The position numbers and the translations under genes are program-made. From the NCBI GenBank assembly GCA_017535635.1, contig JAFXTU010000050.1:34821-98820 (forward strand): a DNA stretch of 64,000 bases, written 5' to 3'. The stretch comes from Oscillospiraceae bacterium. GTDB taxonomy: Bacteria > Bacillota > Clostridia > Oscillospirales > Oscillospiraceae. Below are positions 8,314 through 17,900 of the stretch, piece by piece. Below the pieces are notes generated by a model. The model saw only the letters and a program-made list of their open reading frames with translations. It was not told the origin of the DNA and searched no databases. Each line of letters begins with the position of its first letter. Within the stretch, counting starts at the first letter, position 1.

Positions 8314-8934
8314 TTATTTGATGGCGATCCCCAGGCTCCGCGCCACGGCGGCCAGCTCCGTCCTGGTGTGCATCCCCGTTTTTTCCAGCATATTCTGCAC
8401 GTGGTATTTCACCGTGCTGGCGGAGATCCCCAGCCGCTTCCCGATCTCCGTGTTGCTGTCCCCGGCGATCAGCTCCCGCAGGATCTCCAGCTCCCGCTGG
8501 GAAAAATCGTGGTTGCTGGCACAGCCGATCCGGACCAGGGGCGGTTCGTCGGGATAGATGCGCTCCCCGGCCATCGTCCGCTCCATGACGGCCAGGATCG
8601 GCTCCTTCTGAGCCTCCTTGTACCAGAAGCTGTCCACCCCGATCTCCCTTGCCCGTTTCAGCCAGGAGGCCTCCGGCATGCTGGTCACGATGATGATCCG
8701 GGTTTCCGGGAATTCCTTCTTGATCGCCTCCGCGGCGTCCAGTCCGCTGCTGCCCAGCTCCGTCATCACGTCCATCAGGATCAGGTCGATCCTGCCGTGG
8801 CGGCAAAAGTCGATGGCCAGCTCCGCGTTGGAGATGGAGGCGGCGTGGGCGTACCGGGGATCGGATTTTACAAAGATCTCAAAGAGCTGCCGGGGCATCT
8901 CCTGATCCTCCACGATCAAAACCTGATACGGCAT
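8314..8934 (-). CDS. NarL/LuxR-family response regulator
   Basis: A 206-residue DNA-binding response regulator. The receiver domain (about 1-120) shows the acidic pair in VLIVEDQEM and phosphoacceptor Asp55 in LILMDVM. The LuxR-type helix-turn-helix (about 140-205) reads FSQRELEILRELIAGDSNTE, then LGISASTVKYHV. It is the last gene of a three-gene signalling operon, overlapping the kinase gene by 56 bases, so the pair is probably cotranslated. It converges on the glycyl radical operon and could regulate it, but no binding site was identified. Confidence 0.95.
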   Translation of the reverse strand: MPYQVLIVEDQEMPRQLFEIFVKSDPRYAHAASISNAELAIDFCRHGRIDLILMDVMTELGSSGLDAAEAIKKEFPETRIIIVTSMPEASWLKRAREIGVDSFWYKEAQKEPILAVMERTMAGERIYPDEPPLVRIGCASNHDFSQRELEILRELIAGDSNTEIGKRLGISASTVKYHVQNMLEKTGMHTRTELAAVARSLGIAIK

Positions 8935-10183
8935 GACTGGTTCCTCCCTTCGGTATCCTGACGGCCAGGCAGAAGCCCGGCGCCGTTTCGATCTGCATGC
9001 TCCCCCCTGCCGCTTCCAGCCGCCGGCGGAGAACGGCCAGGCCCCCGCTCTCGGCGATCTCCGGCGCGGGAGGCGCTCCGTCGTTGGTGAACTGTGCCCG
9101 GAGCGCGGCGGCGTCCTCGGATACCGCGATCGTCAGCGTTTCCGCTTTCGCGTGCTTCGCCGCGTTGGTCATGGCTTCCCGGGCGGCGGCCAGGAACAGG
9201 GTCAGCACGGCGGGCTCCCGGCTCTTTGGCATGCCCTTCCAGACCAGCCGAAGCCCGATCACGGAGGCCAGGGTGTTCAGATCGGAGACCGTGCTGCTTT
9301 TTTCCCGCCGGTCCGCTTCCTTGCAGAGGAGCAGCGCCTGGTTCTGCCAGATCTTCAGGGTCTCCCGGCGTTCCGCCTCGCTCCCGCTCTGTATGGCCCT
9401 GCCGGTGGCCAGGATCATGCGGTTCATCTCGTCGTGGATGTTGATCTTCGCCTGCAGGATCTCCTGCTGCCGCACGGTGTCGGAGATGGTCTCGCCGTAG
9501 GCCCGCATGTTCTCGGCAAGGCGCCGGGAGCGCTCGTTGTCGGCCCTGAGCTGTTCGGTCTTCTCATAGAGCTCCGTGATGTCGTCCGCGATCAGCTCAT
9601 GAAGGGGCGCCCCCTCGTAGGTCAAGAGGCGGTGGCGGAAGGAGACCGCCGTGCCGTCGGGCATCGCGTAGATGGGGCTCTCCTTCACAAGGGCATACAG
9701 CGCTTTGCCGTTTTGCAGGGTCTGCCCCAGCAGGGAGAGGCACAGGTCGTTCATGCGGTGGTTGGAGAAAATGCAGCGGCCGTCCTCCAGGTAATAGCAC
9801 ACCCCGGCGGGGAGGCCGTCCACGCTCTCCTTGATGGAGGCGGAGGTGATGTGGGTCTTCCTCCAGGCGCTGACGCTCCGGTAGAGCAGGATGCAGACCG
9901 CCGTCGTCAGAAGGAGCGCGGCGAGGATGACCCCGCCGGGGAGCCGGAGAAGGGCCATGGTCAGGGGATCGTCCGCCCCGTTCAGGCGCCATTCCGTCCC
10001 CGCCCGGCATACGTGAAGGAAGAAATAAGCGCCGAGAAAGCACAGTGCTCCCGCCGCGCAGAGCAGGCGGCGCTTCTGCCGCCAGAGGAGGACCGCGTTG
10101 GCGATCCCGCCCAGGCAGACCAGGAGCGCCCAGAAGCAGACGAGGTTCTGGGCCGGGACGGGCAGCGTCACAAAGCCCCTCAT
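8879..10183 (-). CDS. Sensor histidine kinase
   Basis: A 434-residue membrane kinase with three to four hydrophobic segments in the first ~130 residues, a PAS-like middle (VCYYLEDGRCIFSNHRMNDL), a coiled coil, and a dimerisation motif NIHDEMNRMI whose His is the likely phosphorylation site. The C-terminal ATPase domain has the N box REAMTNAAKHAKAETL and a G-box-like SGGLAVLRRRLEAAGG. This arrangement fits NarX/LytS-type kinases paired with LuxR-type regulators. Its start overlaps the stop of the upstream membrane protein by 4 bases. The signal is unknown. Confidence 0.9.
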   Translation of the reverse strand: MRGFVTLPVPAQNLVCFWALLVCLGGIANAVLLWRQKRRLLCAAGALCFLGAYFFLHVCRAGTEWRLNGADDPLTMALLRLPGGVILAALLLTTAVCILLYRSVSAWRKTHITSASIKESVDGLPAGVCYYLEDGRCIFSNHRMNDLCLSLLGQTLQNGKALYALVKESPIYAMPDGTAVSFRHRLLTYEGAPLHELIADDITELYEKTEQLRADNERSRRLAENMRAYGETISDTVRQQEILQAKINIHDEMNRMILATGRAIQSGSEAERRETLKIWQNQALLLCKEADRREKSSTVSDLNTLASVIGLRLVWKGMPKSREPAVLTLFLAAAREAMTNAAKHAKAETLTIAVSEDAAALRAQFTNDGAPPAPEIAESGGLAVLRRRLEAAGGSMQIETAPGFCLAVRIPKGGTSHAVSGFDRGGSGDAPAAL

Positions 10184-11799
10184 ACCGGCTCACCTGCCTC
10201 TCCCAGTGTCAGGCGCACATAGCTGACCCGGTCCTCCACGGTGAGCTCCCCTTCGGTCCCCTCCGGGAGAGCGAGCTCCGCGCCCTCGAAGCTGAGCTTC
10301 AGGACGCTTTCGTCCAGTCGGACCTGCAGCCCCCGCAGGGAGGGGAAGGAGGCCTCCAGAAGGGTCTCAAACAGGGCGTAGGCCGCGATGAGCCTTTGGG
10401 AGTTGGCGCGCATTTCGCCGGAGAACGCTTCGTCGGCGGGGATCCCCGCCTCCCGGACGTAGCGCAGGGATTCCTGGAGGGCCAGGAAGAGCTCCCGCAG
10501 CTCCAACGCGGGCTGATCGGCGGCGAGCAACGTGAGGTTGGCGTAGCGCTTGATGTACGCCGCCAGCAGGCAGACGGTTTTCATGTTCGCGGCATACTGT
10601 TCCGGGGCCTGTTCGGCCTCTGCGCACAACGCCGCGATCCTCCGGGACTGGGGAAGGACCTGCTCCGCGATCCCGTCATAGACCCTGGTCTTGGCCTCGA
10701 TCTTGGCGCGCTCTTCCTTCAATTTGTTCCGGAGACTCAAAAGCGCGGTCTCCTCCGCCAGCTGCTCGCCCAGCTCCCGGAGCTCTTCATTGATCCGGTT
10801 CAGCTCGGCGATGTCGTCCTGCCAGTAGACGAAGCCCCCGGCGACGGCCTTTCGATGTACCCTCGTGTCCCGGTCCAGGAGTACGCCGGAGGGGGAGGCC
10901 ATCTGCTCCCTGGAAAGGGAGACGGCGTTCGCATTCCGGTAGATCACCCGGTAGTCCCGGTCCGCGATCTGCGCCGCCAGATCCGACAGCTCGAAGAGCT
11001 TGCCGTAGCTGGCGTTGGAGGGGATCAGGCCGATGGAGATCAGGCTCATCCAGACCCCCGCCAGCGTAAAGCAGACGGTCTCCGGAAACTCGCCGAAAAG
11101 CGACCCGCCGATGCGGGGCCAGCGTCCCATGGCGTAAAGCGTGAGGTAGACGGCCCCGAAGAGGGCGGGGAGCATGGGGAGCCACACCAGCTTCCGGCCG
11201 GCGGAGAGGCGGCAGCGGGAAAACAGGATGTAGAACACGCCCACGACCAGGGCGAGGATCCAAAGATAGGCCGCGACATTGACCGGCCCCCGGCTGTATT
11301 CCGCGTCCCAATTCGCAAACCCCGGCTGAAAGCGAAAGGCCAGCTGGTGCAGATCGTTGCTCAGGATCAGGAGGATCAGCAGGAGCGTGACGCCCACGGC
11401 AGATCGGACCTTCCAGGGCCGCCGGTTTCCCTCCTGCCTGCCCACGGAGAGGGCAGCCAGCAGGGAACAGAGGGGGATCAGCAGAGCTGGGACGTAGTAG
11501 AGATACCAGATGTGGCGGGCAATGAGCTCCGTCTCCTCAAAGGCGATGTACTTCGCGCCCCGCAGCGTGACCCAGGCCACGGTCAGCCCCGCGATGGCTG
11601 CCAGGTATTTCCGGGTATCCCGGGCGATGATGTGCTCGGAAAAATACAGCATCAGAGCCAGCGACAGCGCCAGCAGAAAGAGGGTGGAGCAGTGCCGGAG
11701 CAAAAAGACGTCCGGGGCAAAAATGCTGATGAGGGCCGCGGCCGCATACAGCAGGGCAAACTGCGCCAGCATCCCCAGGGTCCGCTTTGCCGTAGTCAC
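10180..11799 (-). CDS. Kinase-like membrane sensor lacking phosphoacceptor His and ATPase domain
   Basis: A 539-residue protein with seven to eight hydrophobic segments in the first half, then a PAS-like region (YRVIYRNANAVSLSREQM) and a coiled coil ending in AKIEAKTRVYDGIAEQV. That stretch aligns with the H-box of the downstream kinase (AKINIHDEMNR), but Tyr replaces His. No convincing N or G box is present. I infer a pseudokinase or co-sensor that partners with the real kinase. I chose the GTG at 11799, preceded by gagaaggggg, because a promoter-like TTGCCC-17-TATAAT lies upstream at 11864-11836; an ATG at 11889 in the same frame would add 30 residues overlapping that promoter. Confidence 0.75.
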   Translation of the reverse strand: MTTAKRTLGMLAQFALLYAAAALISIFAPDVFLLRHCSTLFLLALSLALMLYFSEHIIARDTRKYLAAIAGLTVAWVTLRGAKYIAFEETELIARHIWYLYYVPALLIPLCSLLAALSVGRQEGNRRPWKVRSAVGVTLLLILLILSNDLHQLAFRFQPGFANWDAEYSRGPVNVAAYLWILALVVGVFYILFSRCRLSAGRKLVWLPMLPALFGAVYLTLYAMGRWPRIGGSLFGEFPETVCFTLAGVWMSLISIGLIPSNASYGKLFELSDLAAQIADRDYRVIYRNANAVSLSREQMASPSGVLLDRDTRVHRKAVAGGFVYWQDDIAELNRINEELRELGEQLAEETALLSLRNKLKEERAKIEAKTRVYDGIAEQVLPQSRRIAALCAEAEQAPEQYAANMKTVCLLAAYIKRYANLTLLAADQPALELRELFLALQESLRYVREAGIPADEAFSGEMRANSQRLIAAYALFETLLEASFPSLRGLQVRLDESVLKLSFEGAELALPEGTEGELTVEDRVSYVRLTLGEAGEPV

Positions 11800-11835
11800 C
11801 GACTTCGCCCCCTTCTCAGCGTTTGTTATTTTCGC

Positions 11836-11864
11836 ATTATATCCCATCGGCAGGGACAGGGCAA
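11836..11864 (-). promoter_or_regulatory. Probable promoter of the three-gene signalling operon
   Basis: On the minus strand, TTGCCC (11864-11859), a 17-base spacer and TATAAT (11841-11836), about 37 bases ahead of the proposed GTG start. Confidence 0.55.
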
Positions 11865-11898
11865 ATGATTCTTCGGGTGACCCCCACATCCCAAGACG

Positions 11899-11929
11899 CC
11901 GCGCCCCCGGCAGGGAGCCGGGGGCGCGG
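11899..11929. terminator. GC-rich hairpin downstream of the SLH gene
   Basis: A 13-bp perfect stem (CCGCGCCCCCGGC / GCCGGGGGCGCGG) with loop AGGGA, just past the SLH gene stop. No U tract follows on the minus strand, so termination efficiency is uncertain. Confidence 0.6.
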
Positions 11930-11940
11930 TGTTCCGATTT

Positions 11941-14900
11941 CTATGATCTATCCCTTTTCTGCGGGGCATTCATGATGGTGTCGTAGTTCATCACGATCTG
12001 GGCCACCTCGGCCCGGGTGGCATCTCCTTTGGGATCCAGGATGCCGTTCCCCTTGCCCCGGACGATGCCCGCGCTCACAGCCCAGGCGAAGGCGTCCCTG
12101 GCCCAGTCGTGGATCTCCCCCGCGTCGGTGAAGGCGGAGAGTTCGGCCCCTTCCGCCTCGGGCTTTCCGCTCAGGCGCCAGAAGAGAACCACCATCTGCT
12201 CCCGCGTCACCGGGTCGCCGGGCCCGAAGCGCCCGTCGCCGTAGCCCTGGATGATCCCCTCTGAGGAGGCCCAGAGGACGGCGTCGGTGTAGTACTGCCC
12301 GTCGGCCACGTCGGTGAAGCTGTTCAGCCCCTCCGCCTCCGGCTCCCCGGCGATGCGGTGGAGCACGGCGGCGAACATGGCTCTCGTCATGGTGTCGCCG
12401 GGGGTGAATTCCTCCGCCGAGGTGCCCTTGAAGTAGCCCCTGTCATAGCAGTAGTACACGGCCTCGTGGAACCAGCTCGTTTCGGGCACATCGGTGAAGG
12501 GCCGCTCCGGGACAGATGAGGCCTCTGTCTTGCCCGGGGCCTGGGGCGTCTCGGGCGTGGTATCCTCCTCGTTGTCCCGATCCTCCGGCTCAGGTTCAGG
12601 TTCGGGCTCGGGCTCGGGCTGGGGTTCGGGTTCCGGTTCCGGCTCGGGTTCCGGTTCCGGCTCGGGTTCGGGTTCGGGTTCAGGTTCAGGTTCGGGTTCA
12701 GGTTCAGGTTCGGGCTCCGGCTCCGGCTCCGGCTCGGGAATGACCGGCTCAGGCTCCATCGCATCCACAGGGATGACGATGACGGCATTGACTGCGCTGC
12801 CCTCCACTGAAACCTGGAGGATGGCGCTGCCTCCGCCGGTGGTACCCAGGGCGGTCATGACGCCGGCAGGGGAGACCGAGGCCAGCTCCGGGGTGAGGGA
12901 ATCCCAAATCAGCGTCCCCTCCGTGCCGGTGATCTCCAGCCCTGCGGTCAGGTCCCGGGTGTCTCCGGGGGCCATAAGCCCGGTGGAACCGGTGTAGCTC
13001 AGGGCGGTGATGGGGTCGGCCTTGACCTCCACGGTCACGGCCAGGTCGAAGCCCTCGGCCACCACGCCGTTGTAGCTGCGGATCCCTTGGGCGGCGGAGA
13101 GGAAGAGAGGAGCTCCCACGCTCGCCCCCTCCAGGGCGGCCCGGAACACCCTGGCTACCATGGCTCCCTCGGCCACGTCCCCGTCCCCCGAAGCCTGCTT
13201 ATGGCCCCGGGCGGCGGGAGAAGCGTCCACCGCGGTGAGGAGGCCGGTGACGGGAGTGCCGTTTATGAGCAGCAGCGCCTCCACGTCCTCCACCCGCACG
13301 GGCTTGTCAAAACGAAGCTCCGCGTATTCCGGGTTGGCACCGGCGCTCTCCACACTGGCCCCGCCGATGGAAACCATGCTGATGTTCACGTCCGTGTGGG
13401 CGGGGGGCACGTTCATCACGCTGCTCTCGGCGGTGTAGCAGCCCTCTTTTTCAAAGACCACCTTCCAGGCGCCCACCAGCACATCCCAGCCGTAGACGCC
13501 CTGGCCGTCGCTCACGTTGGGGTTGGGGCCCTCGCCGTAGTATTCGGAGTTCCAGGGCTCCCACTTGGCGTCCTCCGGGGTCCCGGCGGCAAGGATGCCG
13601 TCGGAGTCAAAGCTCCATCCGGCGGTGCTGCCGGTATACCGATACACCGTGGCGGTGACGCCCGCCAACCGGTTGTTTTCCGTGCCCTCGAAGACGTAGC
13701 CCGAGGGGTCGATGCAGTAATTCGGGCGGCCCCGCTCCGGGTTCCGCAGGTATTCCTGAAGCTCCTGCTGACGCCGGTTCAGGCGCTGGTAGCCTTTGCC
13801 GATCTTCTCCCACATGGCCTCGGTCTCCGCTTCCTTCCCGTTCTTCCAGAGGTGGTCGAAGAGGAAGGTGCCGACGGTGCCGATGCCGGTGAAGCCGATC
13901 AGGGTTTCTCCGATGAAGCCGAATTGGGAGTTCGTCTTGAATTTCATATAGTCGAGCTGGTCGCTCAGGGGAAGATCGGGGAACCAGTCGGGCATATCCT
14001 CTGTGAGCATGCCGTAAGCGGACCATAGAGTCTCGGCAGAGGCGTACTTTCCCAGTACGTCGACGCTCTGTTCCAGGGTTGTTCCGAATTTCGTCGCCGC
14101 TTGTTCACTGAGGTATTTATTGACCGCTGTGTTAACATAGGAGGCGTCTTTTATCACCCTCTGGGCGCCGTTTTTCCCCATCTGCGCTCCCTGCTTTCCG
14201 GCCTTATAGATCCCCTTGCCCAGCTTGATGACCTCGTAGACCAGGTGGGCCCTGGCGCGGGTGTGGGATGGGGCGACAGGGTAGAGCTCGTCGCCGGTAA
14301 GCTCCGGGGGAAGAGGGAGCAGAAGGGTCGGATCGTCCGCGTCGGTGGTGAAGATGAAAACCCCGGTCTCCTCGTCGTAGCCGGCCCCCAGGGACACTTC
14401 GGAGATATACTGCTCCCCGTTCATCACCGCCAGGCTGTAGGAGAGCTCAGGCTCCTCCGCCTGGGCGAAGTTATAGTAGTTCTCCTGAACATAGAGGGCT
14501 TCCCCCGCCTCGTCATAGATGGCCACGGCGGGGTAGTAGAGCCGTCCGTTTTCGTCCGTAAAGCTGTCGATCTCCTCCTCCGTGAGCTCCAGGTCCGCCA
14601 GGGCGGCAAAGTACAGGTCCCACTTTTCGTAGGTCTCCGGGAGGGTCCAGCCGTTCTCCGGGGGAAGCTCCTGGGTGGTCCACCCCTCGGGCAGGCTGTC
14701 CTCCCCGGCGGGAGCGGCCTCCCGGTCGGCGAAGAGCTCATCCAGCTCCAGGGTGGGGCGGTTTTCGTAGGGCTCCAGGGCCGCCAGCTCGTAGACCACG
14801 CAGAAGTCCTTGGGGGGATTCAGGGCGTCCCCCAGGAGCCCCACGCCCTCGAAACAGCCGGTGTCGCCGTTGTAGCTTAGCTCGAACCACTGGTTTTCGC

Positions 14901-17900
14901 AGTGCTCCGGCAGGTCGGCCGCGGCGTAGGCCCGGGCGACCCCTTCCGGATCGTCGAACCTGGCCCGGAAGCGGAAGACGTTGGTGTTGTTCCAGTCCAG
15001 GAATCCCGGGAATCTCCAGTCCAGACGGTGGTCCTGATAATAGGCATAGTCCTCCGTGCTCCGGATGGCCTCGTGATACCAGATGGAAGTCACGCTGCTC
15101 GTGCCGTTCAGGTGCTCGTACTGCCACTTTTCCAGCACCGGGGCGTCCTTCACCACCGTGACGCTGTCGGTGAAGCTGAGGATCAGCTCCTCGCCGCCCT
15201 CGTCCCGGTATTTGAAGAGGATCTCGATCTCATAGACGTGGGGCCAGTGCTCCGGCTCCGCCATGGGCAGGAAGAGGGCCCCTTCTCCGGTGTTCCGGTT
15301 GTAGAGGGCGTGGTAAAAGAGGCCGGCGCTGCTCATCCAGAAGTTTTCCATCTCCCCGTCCCAGGTTCCGTAGGGGAGGAAGGGCGACCAGCCGTAGTCG
15401 TTTTCAAAAAAGTCTTTGCCGACGGAGGGCGAGGCCGCCGGGCCATAGCCCATGGAGAAGGAGCTGCCGGAGAGACCGTCGGCGGCCCTGTAGCCCGGCT
15501 GGGGCGGGAGCTGGGGCATGGGGTCGTACTCCACCGGCACCCCGTCCACCCGGAGGGCCAGCAGGAAGTCCAGGTCCTTATCCGTGGTCTCGAAGCTCAG
15601 CCAGACCCCCTCGGTCCCCCCGGCGTAGTCCTCCCGGTACTGTTCCATGGTGTAGTTCTCCGGCTTGGGGGTGTTCTGCAGGAGGACCGTCCCCGTGGGA
15701 AGGGTCACCGGGGTGGAGTAGTCCGCCCCCCAGAGCGCCCCGCTGGGGCGGTAGATGGGGAGGGTGACCCGATAGGCCGGAGTGGTCCCGTCCTTGTCGG
15801 CAGTACCCACCGGGCGGAAGAGGACCTCCCGGGAGCTCACCTCCCGCTTGAGGCCGTAGGAGAAGAGCTCATAGGGGATCTGGGTGATGAACTGGAGCTG
15901 GGGGCCCTCCGGGGTGAGAATATACGCCCTGAGCTGATGGTCCTCCTTCAGGGCCTCCTGGGAGATGGTGAAGGTGATGGAATGCTTGTTGCTGTTGCCC
16001 TGGGGAAGAGAGATGCCGGTGACGCCCTCCTCTGCCCTCAGGACCGCAGTCTGCCTATTCAGGGTGACGTTTTGCGCCTCCGAGGGCAGGCCGATAAAAC
16101 TTTCGTAGTTATCCGCGCCGCTCTGCTCCAGACGGACCAGCAGGGTCCCGTCCCCCTGGGGGGTGACGCTCTTCACGTTGGTGATCAGATCGCCCCAGTT
16201 GTGGGCAAGCTGATAGATCTTTCCCCTCAGGGTGACGGAGAGCTCCTGCTGGAGATAGTCCGCCGGTCCGATATAGGCGTTCTCCTGACCGGTCCAGAAG
16301 CTGTACACGCCCGCAAGCCCCATATCCCCCACTCTGGCAGACTCGCCGAAGAAGATATCGCCGTAACCGGCGCACAGGATCACGTTTTTGCTGTCGGAAA
16401 TGACGGGAAGGATCCCCTCGAAAGGCACGTCCAGCCTGTATCGCCCGTTCCCGAGCTTTTGCCTGTTCGCCTGGATGTTGTTGTGGGTCTCCCGGTCAAA
16501 CAGCGCCAGCACCGCATGATCGATGGGATCTCCCGCCTCATCCCGGACTTCTATGAAATAGCTGCTGCGGATGAAGGAATAGACGGCGCCCTCCATCTGC
16601 GGCGCGGCGTTGGAGCTTACCGTTCCGGAAAACAGGCCTGTATCTCCTATGCGGCAGAAGAGCAGCAGATCGGGGATGAGCCGATCCTCTGCCCTCTCCG
16701 GGAGATCGACGGGCCCGAAGGCCGGGGCTGCGAAGGAGAGAGAGGACTGTGCAGACAGGTCCGCCGCCCGTTGGACACAGCCTTCGGGCAGAAGGGCCCG
16801 GCACTGGGTAAGGCTCAGGTATGCGGCTGTGCCCTCCGCCGGCACGGGGAAGGCCGCCACGGTGACGGGCCGGTGGGCCCAGGTTTTTCCCTCTTCCGTT
16901 CTGCCGCTGACCCAGAAGGTCTCGGAGTCCACGATATACTTTGGAAGGATCTCTCCGGTATCCCCGTCCTCAAAGAAGTACAGCGCCCAGCGCCAGCCCT
17001 CCGGCAGCTCCTCTGCGGAAACGGTCAGGGACCGGTCCACGCAGACGGGGATGGCGACCGCCCCGCCTCTTTCCAGCTTCCCCTGGCTGAGCGCCGACCG
17101 GCGGTTGTCCCCCAGAGCCTGGTTCCGGACCATCCAGCTCACGTTCACTCCGCTGAGCTCCAGGACGGCGACGCCGTCCCCCTCCGGATCGGAGAGGGTC
17201 TCGGTCCGTGTGCTGTAATTGTCCCGGAATTCCACCCGGACGCCCTCCAGGCTTTCCCCGCAGGGGTTTTGGAAGGTGAGCGCATAGGATTTTTCCTCAT
17301 ACACGATGATCGGCAGGGCACTCGTTATGGTGTCTCCGGTCATTCTGAGATAAACGCCGGAGGCAAGGCAATCGTCAGACAAATACCTTTGATTCACGTG
17401 GACGACGTGTTCCGCTCCGGGGTAAGTAAGCATGCTTATTTGGGCCCTGCCGTTTTCATCCAGCGTAAAGGAGTTCCATGTATCCACATACCCGGTCAGC
17501 CCCGCCAGACTTACCCCCTCCGGCAGAACGGTGGAGGAGAAGTCCAGGTACAGAGTCCGGGTGCCGTAAGTGCCCAGCTGGACGGAGATCACGCTCCCGT
17601 CCGCCACGCCCTGGGCGGGCACGGTCTTTTCGGCGTAGGTCACGCCCTTCAGTGTGGTCTTATAGGAGTTGAGCTCCAGGCTGTAGCCGCTCCCCTCCGG
17701 CAGCAGCAGACTCGCCTTGCCCTCTGTGTCCAGGGTCAGGTCGCCGCTGCCCAGGAAGCTTCCGTTCCGGTAGACCCGGTATACCACCATCAGCCCGGCG
17801 GGGACGGACCCCTCCGCCGTGTATTCCAGGGATACCAGTACCGGCGAAGCGGGGGCCCCCTTGGGGAAGGTATAGGTATAGCCGTTCTCCGCAGGGAAAT

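Noticed and set aside
12586..12745. CRISPR-like array
   Set aside because: The repeat is a hexamer in frame with a Pro-Glu linker and there are no spacers or cas genes.
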